Assembly: GCA_032433765.1 (NCBI GenBank)
Contig: JAVIAB010000159.1
Coordinates: 62,016,810-62,080,809 of the forward strand
DNA from: Megaustenia siamemsis
Taxonomy: Eukaryota > Mollusca > Gastropoda > Stylommatophora > Ariophantidae
Length of the DNA stretch: 64,000 bases
Direction of reading: 5' to 3'
Below are positions 21,856-33,439 of this stretch, in pieces. Under the pieces are notes generated by a model that was given only the letters and a program-made list of their open reading frames with translations, did no database searches and was not told the DNA's origin. A program made the translations under genes and the position numbers. Positions within the stretch are counted from its first letter, which is position 1, and every line of letters starts with the position of its first letter.

Positions 21856-23312
21856 ACATCAATGTGAGATAACCTTAGACATCAATGTGAGATATCTTTA
21901 GACATCAATATGAGGTAACTTTAGACATCAATGTGAGATAACTTTAGACATCAATGTGAGATAAATTTATACATCAATGTGAGATAACTTTAAACATCAA
22001 TGTGATATAACTTTAGACATCAATGTGAGATAACTTTAGACATCAATATGAGGTAACTTTAGACATCAATGTGAGATAACTTTAGACATCAATGTGAGAT
22101 AACTTTAAACATCAATGTGAGATAACGTTAGACATCAATGTGAGATAACTTTAGACATCAATGTGAGATAACTTTAGACATCAATGTGAGATAACTTTAG
22201 ACATCAATGTGAGATAAATTTAGACATCAATGTGATATAACTTTAGACATCAATGTGAGATAACTTTAGACATCAATATGAGGTTACTTTAGACATCAAT
22301 GCGAGATAACTTTAGACATCAATGTGAGATAACTTTAGACATCAATGTGAGATAACTTTAGACATCAATGTGAGATAACTTTAGACATCTATGTGAGATA
22401 ACATTAGACATTAATGTGAGATAACTTTAGACATCAATATGAGGTAACTTTAGACATCAATGTGCAATAACTTTAGACATCAATGTGAGATAACTTTAGA
22501 CATCAATATGAGGTAACTTTAGACATCAATATGAGATAACTTTAGACATCAATATGAGGTAACTTTAGACATCAATGTGAGATAACTTTAGACATCAATA
22601 TGAGGTAACTTTAGACATCAATATGAGGTAACTTTAGACATCAATGTGAGATAACTTTAGACATCAATGTGAGATAACTTTAAACATCAATATGAGGTAA
22701 CTTTACACATCAATATGAGGTAACTTTAGACATCAATGTGATATAACTTTAGATATCAATGTGAGATAACTTTAGACATCAATATGAGATAACTTTAGAC
22801 ATCAATGTGAGATAACTTTAGACATCAATATGAGGTAACTTTAGACATCAATATGATATAACTTTAGACATCAATGTGTGATAACTTTAGACATCAATGT
22901 GAGATAACTTTAGACATCAATGTGAGATAACTTTAGACATCAATATGAGGTAACTTTAGAGATCAAAGTGATATAACTTTAGACATCAATATGAGTAACT
23001 TTAGACATCAATGTGAGATAACTTTAGACATCAATATGAGATAACTTTAGACATCAATGTGAGATAACTTTAGACATCAATATGAGGTAACTTTAGACAT
23101 CAAAGTGATATAACTTTAGACATCAATGTGAGATAACTTTAGACATCAATGTGAGATAACTTTAGACATCAATGTGAGATAACTTTAGACATCACTGTGA
23201 TATAACTTTAGACATCAATGTGAGATAACTTTAGACAACAATATGAGGTAACTTTAGACTTCATTGTGATATAACTTTAGACATCAATATGAGATAACTT
23301 TAGACATCAACT
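21856..23312. repeat. 23-bp minisatellite following an L-B1 3' end
   Basis: About 63 units of aactttagacatcaatgtgagat, with a common second variant atcaatatgaggt interspersed. No spacers, so not CRISPR. The first unit follows directly on L-B1 sequence. The L-B1 terminus elsewhere reads caaccttcaatgtgggg, close to the unit words ataaccttagacatcaatgtgag. Confidence 0.95.
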
Positions 23313-23473
23313 TATTAAAGAAGGTGGAGAAAAAAATTAAATAAAAGTAACAACAGTAATTGAGCTTAATATTAGTGATGGCATTTTCTATAGTAAAATA
23401 AAAGTTAAGGTACATTTTTTAATGTGACGAGAGATTCATGAATCGAAAATTACTTCCTTATTTTCTGTTACAG

Positions 23474-23639
23474 ATGCATTGCATTTAATGACATCTGAAT
23501 GTGTGGAATACGAGCGTAAAGAGATGGAACTCGATAACGCATTACAAGCATGTCTTGTGAAGTATCATACTGATTTTAGTAATGCGTACAACAGAGCTAT
23601 GGATGAGGGCAGACGTTTTGGCAACCCTGACATATGTCC
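23474..23639 (+). CDS. Putative secreted Cys-rich protein, exon 3
   Basis: A strong acceptor (ttattttctgttacAG at 23,473) and a strong donor (GTAAGT at 23,640) bound 166 bases. Only phase-1 entry is open, and that is the phase leaving exon 1 and the proposed exon 2. The peptide contains ALHLMTSECVEYERKEMEL, DNALQACLVKYHTDFSNAY and GNPDIC, with cysteines in SEC, QAC and DIC and an amphipathic helical look. It exits in phase 2. A fourth exon with phase-2 entry was not found, so the gene is incomplete here. The bounded open frame with matching phase makes this the best-supported host exon in the window. Confidence 0.55.
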
Positions 23640-23645
23640 GTAAGT

Positions 23646-25430
23646 TTCATTGATGTCCAAAAACGTATATACACGTAATGAACAATATAAGAGCGGCCCT
23701 CAGTTCACAGTCACTTTAGAAACAATAAATTGTTGTAATAAATGTTCCCTGAGATTGGGTCTTTAAAGTTTGCAATCTCGAAGTTCAGAATTTAATTGCA
23801 TTCCTTGTTTGTATACACTAGAATACATGATGTTTATATTTAACTTTATTATATATGCGAACATGTTTGCCGCTATGCCCGTGTGTATTTCGATTGCCTG
23901 TGATTGTTTTTATTTCTTCGATGATGCTTGTGTAATTTCATTGATAGGGATCGGGTGGGTTTTCATTTATGCGGACTCAATGTAAGTTGACCAATCTTCG
24001 GTAATGCAAACAATGAGATCATGTGTAGAGAGAGCTTAGGCACAATCCAACTGCCGCTCCGCACACAAGGGTAGGTGGCTTGACCTACTTCTAAACGGGT
24101 CCACTAGTGGAACCATGGTCAGCCTCTAGACATTGAGATGTGCTGCGAATATAGAATAACCAGTCGCGTAACGTAAAACGAAGTCAAGTGATGATTACAG
24201 AGGGTGGGGTGAATTAATTGGGTGGGGTAACTAATTCTGTAAACTGCCCCACATGCCCTATGACGCTTACATAGGCAAGTAGGGGGATCCATAACCTCCT
24301 TCGAGGGTTGATGCGACCCGTTAACCTAAATAGGTCAACGCATCTAGGAGATGGTCAACTTCGATTATAAACCCAAGCTTTCTAGCGGGACTACCCGTTC
24401 ACGGAATAGACCTTGGGACTAAAACCTGAGAACACATTTGGAAATGGAGTCCCTAAGGCAGTTCAGTGTTGAAAAAAAAAAACATAAACCCTGAAATCGG
24501 CCACCATTAACTACAAACATTTGCTGAATTAGAATACCAAGCCAATTTCTTCGTGAAATAACAGAGGGGAAAAATGGATAATCTTTACACCCCTGACGAT
24601 CTAACCATTGAGTATTTGACGTGGGCTGGTTTTAGATTCACCTTTTTTTATTTCAATGAATATACAATAGTTGGTACATTAGTTTACCTCATGATTATTT
24701 GTGAGTGCCATGTATGAGGAAAGAAAACTTAACACAATGATAGTATGGCGCTGCAAAAGGCATTTTTTTTTTTTTTAGCACAGAGTGAATCGGAAGACAT
24801 TTGCTTTATAATATAGAATATAAAATGGATCTTGAGAAATATTTTTGTTTACTGTACACTCTCAACTTTATATTATAAATTATTTATATGTACACTTTTT
24901 ATTCTTAATAATAATTTAATTTCATTTAATAGGCATTTAAAAATAATTTTTTTCTCGAGTAATGTCCCTCGATGTTATCAACATGATAAAGACAACAATT
25001 TAAAGTCAACCATTATTTCTTTTTTAACGCACACTCACTGGGACAATTTCAAGGTAGCCTACCTATTAAATGCATTGAAGTAGTTGGATATTATGTGAAC
25101 TACAAATCATTGAGCTTCAATTATGTGGATATTGTTTTACACCGGTTAGCGCGATAATTGCAGAGCGAGTGGCCGAAACGTAGAAGTGGCACTTGATCTC
25201 AACATTTCAATTACTTTAATTTGTTGACCATCCAGAAGAAGATGCCCTGTACAAGAATGGGATATTAATCATTAAGTGGGTCTGATATGTCGAATGTAAA
25301 TTTCCAGATTTTAATAAGTGTCTCGGCTGGTCCTGCAGGAATTAGTCAAAACAAGGAGACTTGCCCACAGTAATTCTGAAGCGCCTGCAATTATTTCTTT
25401 ACATTCATTTCTACATCTCATATTAGCTGC
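23646..25430. other. Non-coding stretch after exon 3
   Basis: 23,990-24,560 has distinctive GC-richer sequence (gtccctaaggcagttcag, aaatcggccaccattaac) that could be the 5' part of an unrecognised retroelement, but no coding domain is seen. A short A-run lies at 24,471. 24,570-25,430 is AT-rich with nothing recognised; a GGCCGAAACGT word at 25,169 lacks the other parts of a hammerhead. Confidence 0.3.
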
Positions 25431-25435
25431 TAAAA

Positions 25436-25552
25436 CACACTAGCTGCTACAACACATTAGCTGTTACAACACATTACCTGCTACACCACATTAGCTACTA
25501 CAACACATTAGCTGCTACAACACATTAGCTGCTTCACAACATTATTTGCTAG
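25436..25552. repeat. 17-bp array, left part
   Basis: Units of ttagctgctacaacaca. The same unit resumes at 26,766 beyond an L-D LINE, so one array was split by the insertion. Confidence 0.9.
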
Positions 25553-25559
25553 AAGTCAC

Positions 25560-26762
25560 TCTTCTCCTACTTTCCTTCCTCATCTGCCTTTCAGCGTCGA
25601 GGAGAGATATAATATGCGGTCACTTGCACTTCTGTTCTCCTCTTCTGTGCTATGTTTCCTAGTGCTTTTAATATTCCATGGATACATATTTTTCGTGGTC
25701 GACCCTTGGGTCTGGTGTTCTCACATCGTTTGTTGAAGACTCGCTGTGTTGTGTTTTGATCTTTCTGCCTTGTCATGTGGCCAAACCATTTTATCTGTTG
25801 TTTCCTTATATATTCTACGGCGGGGGCTATTCCTAGTTTTTCTCAGTTCTTCATTTCTGATCTTATCTCTCAGACTGTTTCCTGTCATTCGTCTAACACA
25901 TTTAATCTCAGTAGAGGTTATTTTTCTTAATGCTCTTGCATCTAGGGTCCAGGTCTGGCAATGGTAGCACAACGTTGGGATGAAGATAGTATTGTATAGT
26001 GCTCGTTTTGCCTCCAGTGTTATTTCCTTTTTGGACAATAGTGGTGATAGCGGTCAAATGATTTGACAAGCTTTGTTACAGCTTGATTCTATCTCTGCTT
26101 TTTGAGATCGTTTGTCACTACACTTTCTAGGTATATGAAATCCTCTACTTGTTTTAGTTGTCTGCCTTCTATAGATGTGTTGATGTTCTGTTTATTTTTG
26201 GCGACATTCATGACTTCTGTTTTATTGATGTTGATTTCATATTGTATTTTGTTCCTGAGCTGTTGAGTTTGATTAAATGTTCGTGTAGGTCTTATATTGT
26301 TTCATGTATTAGTGCCTGATCGTCTGCAAATAAAAGCTCGTTGATCTCCTCTGTCACTGATGGATTGCCTAGCTTGCATATATAGACCATGTATGTACTA
26401 AACAGTAGGGGGGATAGTACGCACTCCTGTCTTACACCTGATCTAACTTCGAAGTGGTCTGTGTAGCCTGCTGCTGTTCTGACCCTGTAACTACTGTTGA
26501 TGTAGAGGCATTTAATTAGGTTGGTTAGATGTTGGCTTACACCGTATGTTGTTAGTATCTCCCACAGTTGTTCTCTGCTTACTCTGTCGAATGCTTTTTC
26601 CTGGTCAATGAAAGCTATGTATAAGTTTTGATTGTGTTCTGTCGTTTTTTTTTTCTGCAAGCTGTTTTAATGTTAATAGTGCGTCAGTACATCCTCTGTT
26701 TTTTTTCGCAACCCCATTTGCGAATCGCTTAACTGTAGTTCTATTATTGGTCGCATCCATTT
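25560..26762 (-). mobile_element. L-D LINE inserted in a 17-bp array
   Basis: Antisense, 5'-truncated copy, 3' end at the left (CTTCTCC... complement of a GGAGAAG-type tail). Minus-strand RT block 26,292-26,660: AFIDQEKAFDRVSREQLW, VRSGVRQECVLSPLLFS (normally RQGC), ELLFADDQALIHET with the FADD catalytic pair intact. The C-terminal block 25,721-26,038 reads ALYNTIFIPTLCYHCQTWTL and IKCVRRMTGNSLRDKIRNEE. The final block is QNTTQRVFNKRCENTRPKGR. Several frameshifts separate the blocks. Confidence 0.9.
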
Positions 26763-26765
26763 TAC

Positions 26766-26995
26766 AAATCATTAGCTGCTACAATACATTAGCTGCTACA
26801 ATACATTAGCTGCTACAATAAATTAGCTGCTACAATACATTAGCTACTACAATAAATTAGCTGCTACAATACATTAGCTGCTACAATAAATTAGCTGCTA
26901 CAATACATTCGCTGCTACAATAAATTAGCTGCTACAATACATTAGCTGCTACAATGCATTATCTGCTACAATACATTAGCTGCTACTACAAATTA
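26766..26995. repeat. 17-bp array, right part
   Basis: About 14 units of attagctgctacaatac, slightly different from the left part (acaatac instead of acaacac). Confidence 0.92.
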
Positions 26996-27716
26996 AATGT
27001 TTCAAAAGTGAGACTCCACTCCACCCCCCCCCCCAGAGATTTATTGATTATAAACATATAAAAGAGAAGGAAACATATCGTCTATTGCATGCTATATAGG
27101 GCTGACAAAAAAAAAAAACAAGGTTTAACACACGATCATTTATTAATAATGACATACATGACAATAAAATATGAACTAGAACAAACTTCAAATCATGCTC
27201 CAGAGTTATGTCTCAACAAAATATGTTATCTGTTGGCAGTCTTGTTTCTAGTCCAATTTCTAATGAGACTGTTTTAGCCCCCCCACAATCCGGGAAGTAC
27301 AAATTTCATCTAGTCATTCACTTGTAACTAGCTTGGTTCTATAAAATAAATCCTATAACTTATATAATTGTTATCTCTTTTTTGAGTTATTGAGTTATTT
27401 GAGGGTCATTATCATTCCACTCCGAACATTGCCATGCGTGCTCAGATCCGCTCCTCAGCAAGTCCCATCAGTGTCCAGCGACTGACGACTCATGGTCTAT
27501 GTTGGGCTTCCTGCGTCCAAGCCATGTTAACAATGTTGACTTTCCTTGTCTCCAACAGTTTATCTCATTCTATTAGAGAATTTCATGCTATCTGTTACCA
27601 CAGCGAGTTGGCGGATTTTTTTAAAAATGTAATCATGGGTTTGATAATAAATGTGTGTACACAGTTCGTTAACTATCGCTGTAGATCAAGTCTTTATTCG
27701 CTGGCTTCGTTAGCAA
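26996..27716. other. Spacer before the EGF-type pseudogene
   Basis: Contains a short C-run at 27,027 and an A-run near 27,109. Several open frames are present without recognisable domains. It could include an intron before the pseudogene body. Confidence 0.3.
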
Positions 27717-29094
27717 CAATGGAAGCTAATGACCTTACTTGTGCAGACGGTTGGTTTGTGGAAATTGTACGTTACAATGTCACTGATATAATGACTTAGT
27801 TTGTGACAAAACTACAGGGACATGCCCAAACAATGACAGTTGTCAGCACGAATATTTCGGACCCCAGTGTCAGTACTTGGATTTTATATACAAATATGCC
27901 CAACAATCTGAACCTACTTTCCTGTTTGAAAACAACAACACCTCATGTAATCCGGACACAGATTCTACATCAGTTGAGGCAACTCTCAATCAATCTTTGC
28001 CGTGCTCCTGGTTCAGGATTTATGTGAATGACTTAACACTTCCGGACAGTTTCACGGTAAAACTGAATGGTTCTGCTTCATGTAACAATGTATCAAGGTT
28101 TGTAGTTAGTCCGCACGAGATTGCTGTCTTCTGCTCTGGGGCTGGTCTGATTAACAAGTTACGGATTGAAGGGGCGGTAGTTACAAATATCTGCTCCATC
28201 TACATTAGCGGGGGTCGGAAAGTGGCTCTCAAACAGAACACAAACCAGACCGACACATTTGATGCTTGTTATACAGGAGACGGATGTGGATCAGAGGCCG
28301 CAGTTAGTAGCAAAACAAAGGCCAATCTCTATGACAATGACTGCACACACACATAATGGAGAAGTGGAACCAATTCTGTTTACTGGTATCTGAACTTTGC
28401 AACACCCCAGAAGACTTACATCATTCGAATCGAAGCGAGCTAGCACTATGATTCGGATAAAGAATGCCACTCAAAGGCTTCCTCTGACAGTGGCGGAGTA
28501 GTGCTCCAGTATAATGATATATCATACCCTAATTTATCTGTGAACACTATTGTAGTCAAAACACAAACGCTAATGGCACACATTAAGATTGAGTTCTCAC
28601 CGGCCATTTCGCACGCCGACAGTGCACTGACGGTATGTGAGGTGCAAACATTTACAGACACCTATTGTCTGGACGAGCATTCTTGGTCGTTTTGTGCAAT
28701 GTGTAGTGGGTGTAGTAAAGGCTGCAATGTCATCATCGGTACGTGTCACGGCAACTGTTCACATGGGATCTATGGACACGACTGTTCCGGGTCTTGTCTC
28801 AGTGTATGTCCTTTATTTGAGGAAAAATCCGGAAAATGCCTCCAATGTAAACATTTTGGCGATACATGTAATGACACTTGTCCCGATGGTAATTTTGGGC
28901 TACAGTGCGAACAGATGTGTTCTAATAGCTGTGACATCATATGTACTCTCAAATGTCCGGACAACTGTTTCAACGACACCTGTGAACAGTCAATCGGGAA
29001 TCTGTACATGCAAGAGAACGTTCTATGTGTCAGACTGCACTCTCAAATCTCCGGACAACTGTTTAACGAAACCTGTGATTCCCACGCTCAGTAG
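27717..29094 (+). pseudogene. MEGF/EGF-type secreted or receptor protein, decayed
   Basis: A protein with EGF-like and galactose-binding-like modules, of the type annotated as multiple EGF-like domains protein in molluscs. Reading frame 1 shows an EGF end (VCDKTTGTCPNND, EYFGPQCQYLDF), a lectin-like module (CSWFRIYVNDLTLPDSF to GGRKVALKQ, 27,880-28,240), a second such module to about 28,640 (SVYWYLNFATPQKTYIIRI), then EGF/laminin-like repeats (CSHGIYGHDCSGSC, CNDTCPDGNFGLQC). Lesions: frameshift near 27,765, in-frame TGA at 27,784, TAA at 28,354, TAG at 28,441, and further frameshifts after about 28,990, where the CTCKRTFYVSDC block is in frame 2. No intron is visible within the body. It looks like a recently silenced gene or gene fragment. 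Confidence 0.8.
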
Positions 29095-29169
29095 AGTCTG
29101 CCGACTACAACAGGCCCAAGCATATGGACACTTTAATGTGTTTCTGTGCTAGACATGGTTCATTACTTT

Positions 29170-29430
29170 GTGTTTTTTCGTGAAGCCATGGCTTTTATCT
29201 TGTTGTATTTCTGCCCTAGCCATGGCTCATATCTTAGCTTGTGTGTGCTGGCCATGGCTCATATCTTGGTGTGTGTTATGTTAGTCATGTTAGTCATATC
29301 TCATAGCTTGGTGTGTCCGTGTTAATCATGTCTCATATCTTTATGTGTGTCTGTGTTTAGTCATATCTCATATCTTAGTGTGTACCAGTTTGAGTCATAT
29401 GTCATATCTTTGTGTGTGCATGTCTGGGTT
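29170..29430. repeat. GT-rich minisatellite, duplication copy 2
   Basis: Units with agccatggctcatatctta and gtgtgtctgtgtttagtcat, as at 19,950. Confidence 0.85.
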
Positions 29431-29434
29431 AGTC

Positions 29435-29763
29435 ACCTCTAGTGACTCGGGCAGATGGTGCTCGTAAACCTGTGAGGTCCGACCATCTAAGGGCAGAATC
29501 CCCCTACAGACAATCTGCTGCCTTGCAGGAAGATTGGGGACAATCAAAGGCTAGGGATAGCAAACCCGAATAAAATGCTGGCTGAAATCGGATGCTCTGG
29601 GTCACTGGCGCAGAACACAGTGCAACGTTTTAACGGGTGTTCAATCAGAGTGTATCTGGCGAACTCTACTTGTGATGTTCTGTCTGTGGGGGCGATCAAC
29701 ACACTTAACCTGACAGTTGACTTCATGTTAGAGTCTGGAATCCTTACTCTGATTGAGCCCTGA
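29435..29763 (+). repeat. Duplicated block, copy 2
   Basis: Matches 20,326-20,616. Unlike copy 1 it carries an open frame of 62 codons from 29,575 (QRFNGCSIRVYLANSTCD). Its pattern of short beta-like segments and cysteines is reminiscent of the lectin-like module in the adjacent pseudogene (CSWFRIYVND), but the similarity is weak. Confidence 0.75.
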
Positions 29764-29764
29764 T

Positions 29765-30250
29765 CGCAGACAGAGAGAGCTGTTCTATGTTGGATGATTG
29801 GTCTTCTTACACGCCCATATTAAACGTATCGTTTCTGACTGTGCCCATCTTTACTCCCATCTCTTTCATCCGAAGGGGTGACGTCGACTCATGGTTGTTG
29901 AAGTCCTATGTCCCTCCCACATCTCGGAGGGAATTGATCATGCCCGCCCGATCCATTGCTTGACCGTCCTCAACAATAGCGCATCTAGACAGCATGTCCG
30001 CTCTTTCATTTCCCCGTACTTTCACATGTCCTGGATCGTAGACAAAGGTGACCTTTCGTATTTTCGACTTCTGCAATGACTCAACCCATTGCATACATAC
30101 AGAGCCCGCGTGCACTTTTCTTATCATGCTCATCAAATCACTCAGTATACAGGTGTGGGTGTAGTCTGGAAATTGGGTGTAGGCTAAAACGAGATAAATC
30201 ATGGGTGGGCAGAGCAAAAGATGTCAGCAAAGGGGGTTTGAAGGCTTACC
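29765..30250 (-). mobile_element. LINE RNase H fragment
   Basis: An antisense RNase H domain from a non-LTR element that encodes one (I/Nimb-like group, by motif recognition only). Minus-strand frame 29,906-30,217: SMIRKVHAGSVCMQWVESLQ, KVTFVYDPGHVKVRGNERAD, MLSRCAIVEDGQAMDRAG. The H-x-x-V-x-G-N-E-x-A-D motif is the typical RNase H C-terminal signature. No RT is attached; it is a fragment. Confidence 0.8.
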
Positions 30251-30394
30251 AATATCAATGCTAGCGAAAAGTGGAAACCGGTCTCTACGTCATTCAAGGG
30301 TACATTCTCGTGTATTGTTACAGTCGATAGGAAATGTAGAGAACAGAACTCAGTCGTGGTCATTGCGGAGGTCAACGGTCTCCTCTATGATAAC

Positions 30395-30580
30395 GGGGTT
30401 AAGGCAAAGAAATGCAAATGAATGCTTAAAAATGCGAAGCTGCAGTAAAGCTGAATGTGAGGGAAAATTGAAAAAAAAATAGAAAAAATGGTCTGTTAAA
30501 AGCTTTACGTGATTAGTAGACGACACAGATTTTAACGACGTTTCGGCTCAATAGGCCTTCAGCAGGAACAAGCAAAAGAC
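30395..30580 (-). mobile_element. PLE terminal relic with altered hammerhead-like core
   Basis: Antisense and diverged. Collinear with the PLE at 52.7 kb: ctgcagtaaagctg (there ctgcggtaaagctg), agctttac, cgacacagattttaacgacg, tttcggc, ggccttcagcag. On the minus strand the core is CTGAAGGCC, spacer, GCCGAAACGTCG (30,535-30,562), two bases shorter than the 53.5-kb motif, so the catalytic core is probably broken. 30,581-30,939 shows nothing recognised. Confidence 0.6.
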
Positions 30581-31184
30581 ACGCACACATAGATATTTAA
30601 GTAAATAAAAATTATCCTACATAGCTACCTTGTAACGAAACATTCAAAACAAAAATAATCGAAATTGGTTAAAGAAAAGAACATTGACTTCCCTGTGTCG
30701 TGGACCGTGGTCAGGATGCGAAAGGGCTAGTCACACGGGTGTAGCTATAATTATACCTTCAGGTCAGGTGAAGGGTTCTAAAAATACACGAGTGCGGGGA
30801 ATGCAGTCTAGGTTACCTCGACTGCAAAGACACTGTCAATGTCTGAAAGTATCTAAGGGCCCATGTTCTATTTTTTTTCAATTTTCCCTCCTCTTGGATA
30901 ACACTGATGAGAGAGATGCAGTCATCTATACAGACGAATTTGTAATCAACTTTTCACTTCGCTTAATACATGAACTTAATTATTCAATCTCTGTGGCCCC
31001 TTACTTTGTGAATCCCTGGGATTAATGCAAACCCGTGTACTTAAACTCAGAATTTAGATTCAAACGTCATAATTACCTCCATTTGTATTTAAAAAAGTTA
31101 TACATCTACTTTATTATACTATAACATATATTATCTCAGTTAACTTCCAGAGACCACAGCAAGGTCAAGAAGACAATCACACAC

Positions 31185-32340
31185 GCACTCTAGCTCGCAC
31201 ACATGCACCAGCTACATTCTCACATGGACTAGCTACATGCACACATGGATCCGTTACATGCACACATGGATTAGCTACATGCACACATGCACTAGCTACA
31301 TGCACACATGGACTAGCTACATGCACACATGGACTAGCTACATGCACACATAGATTAGCTACATGCACACATGGATTAGCTACATGCACACATGGATTAG
31401 CTACATGCACACATGGACTAGCTACATGCACACATGGATTAGCTACATGCACACATGGACTAGCTACATGCACACATGAACTAGCTACATGCACACATGG
31501 ACTAGCTACAGGCAGACGTGGACTAGCTACATGCACACATGGACTAGCTACATGCACACATGGACTAGCTACATGCACACATGAACTAGCTACATGCACA
31601 CATGCACTAGCTACATGCACACATGAACTAGCTACATGCACACATGGACTAGCTACATGCACACATGGACTAGCTACATGCACACATGGACTAGCTACAG
31701 GCAGACATGGACTAGCTACATGCACACAAGGACCAGCTACATTCACACATGGACCCGTTACATGCACACATGAACCAGCTACATTCACACATGGACCAGT
31801 TACATGCACACATGGAATAGCTACATTCACTGATGGACCTGCAACATGCACACAAGGACCAGCTACATGCACACATTGAGCGGCTATACGCACACACAGC
31901 CCAACTGTATGCACACATGGACCAGGTATGAGCATACATGCACTAGCGACATGTACACATGTACCAGCTACATGTACACATAGACCAGATACATGCATAC
32001 ATGCATTAGATACATGTGCACAGGCATCAGTATCATGCACACATGGATCAGCTTCATGCACACATGGACCAGCTACATGCACACATAGACCAGCTACATG
32101 CACACATGGACAAACTACATGTACACATAGATCAGCTTCGTGCACATATGGTCCATCTTCATGCACACATGGACCAGCTACATGCGCACATGGACCAGGT
32201 TCATGCACACATAGACCAGCTACATGCACAAATAGACCAGCTAAATGCACACATAGACCAGCTACATGCACACATGGACCAGCTTCATGCACACATGGAC
32301 CAGCTACATGCATACATAGACCAGTTACATGCACAAATCA
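31185..32340. repeat. 21-bp array, expanded
   Basis: About 55 units of ctagctacatgcacacatgga. The paralogous site at 43,485 holds only about four. Since 21 is a multiple of 3, both strands stay open (385 codons minus, 149-162 plus). The heptad peptides are not evidence of a gene. The right part (32,010-32,340) is a subtype with gaccagctacatgcacacat. Confidence 0.95.
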
Positions 32341-32363
32341 TGTATCAGGTTTTACGACTGACT

Positions 32364-32504
32364 ACAGAGCTTGTTGACACGCTCCAACACGTATGTCAGA
32401 ACATGAACGGATTAATAGACTGCGTCCTGATAGATATGGCAGAGATGTTTATATTAGATAAGGAGAACAAAACTAGGAAACCATCTAGCATTTTTATTGT
32501 CTAA
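32364..32504 (+). CDS. Candidate small exon with duplicated twin
   Basis: Frame reads TELVDTLQHVCQNMNGLIDC then VLIDMAEMFI, ending at a stop at 32,502. It is preceded by gactacag, a possible acceptor. The Cys-containing helix resembles the missing C-terminal part of the Cys-rich gene family at 10,970-23,639, but its entry phase (0 or 1) does not fit exon 3, which leaves in phase 2. The first 60 bases are nearly identical to the twin at 43,597, after which they diverge. Confidence 0.25.
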   Translation, partial: TELVDTLQHVCQNMNGLIDCVLIDMAEMFILDKENKTRKPSSIFIV

Positions 32505-33104
32505 AGAATCTAACTGGCACCCACAATTTGACAGACGCATATAGACACACATATAAATGACACGTTTGTCACACACAGAAACACCACTCACAGCAGGGCA
32601 GCAAGACTGGACATGATTTACCACCTCATCTTATCACTCAGACCTACCATATTTACATACACAACGTTAAACAAACATAAAGCTTTCATCGTAAACATTG
32701 TCAGTGCAGGCACGAAGACTCAACACAGGAGGTCACAACACTGGACATTTAATAAAAGCTGTTTCTGCTACAGAACAAAATGTTTGTGGGGAAATATAGC
32801 CCAACGTTGATCAAGCTCAACAGAGAAGTAATTAGCGCATGGTAGGAGACTCCTAAAGGACACGATATATACAGTGACAGAGATTGTGGCTCAACAAATA
32901 ATCACACATACCCTATCATAGAAAAAATAAACTTACGGAATTGAGATAAGGGGCAGGTTCATAGACTGCTGGGAAGAAATCAAACAGAAAATCAACCACC
33001 CAGCAAGAAGGTGCTGCACTCGCTGCTTTGTTGGTGTCTATGTTTCGTTACGGGCAGAATAATGACGTGCTAGTCACGTGAACTAACTTAGAATCATTGA
33101 CATT

Positions 33105-33439
33105 CATCATCATTATCATCATGTGTCATACCGGTTGGCGTAGGCGATCATGTCCTTCCACAATCTTCAATCCACAGTGCATCGGATCATTTCTGTTGTT
33201 GACTGTTTTCCATGTCATGACACCAAGTTATCCAGTATTTTCTCTCTTTGTCGTCTGCGATCTCTCTTTCCTTCTATTTTGTCAGTTTTAACGAAGTATT
33301 CCAACTTTCCTTTTCTCATGATGTGCTCGAAAAATGTTGATAGCTTCTTTCTGATGTTTTTTAGGAGTTCCCTTTTTGTGCTGGCCTCTTTGAGAACTTC
33401 CTCATTGGTCTTTTTATCTGTCCAGTGAACTTTCAACAT
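33105..33439 (-). mobile_element. L-B3 LINE insertion with empty-site twin
   Basis: A 335-bp antisense 3' fragment with its ATG/TGA-type tail at the left (catcatcattatcatcatg). It is flanked by tcattgacatt at 33,094-33,104 and 33,440-33,450. The duplicate locus at 44,331-44,341 has a single, uninterrupted tcattgacaat. Minus-strand frame (33,215-33,439): LKVHWTDKKTNEEVLKEAST to LEYFVKTDKIEGKRDR. Confidence 0.95.

Noticed and set aside
21856..23312. Regularly repeated 23-mers as a possible CRISPR array
   Set aside because: Units are contiguous with no unique spacers, and the window is eukaryotic.
24000..24480. rRNA or structural RNA in the GC-richer stretch
   Set aside because: No conserved rRNA words or convincing stems were found.
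25161..25195. GGCCGAAACGT word as another hammerhead core
   Set aside because: No CTGANGA segment or pairing stem upstream.
31177..32334. 385-codon minus-strand open frame with heptad repeats
   Set aside because: It is the 21-bp minisatellite read in a frame that never meets a stop; the plus strand is open too.
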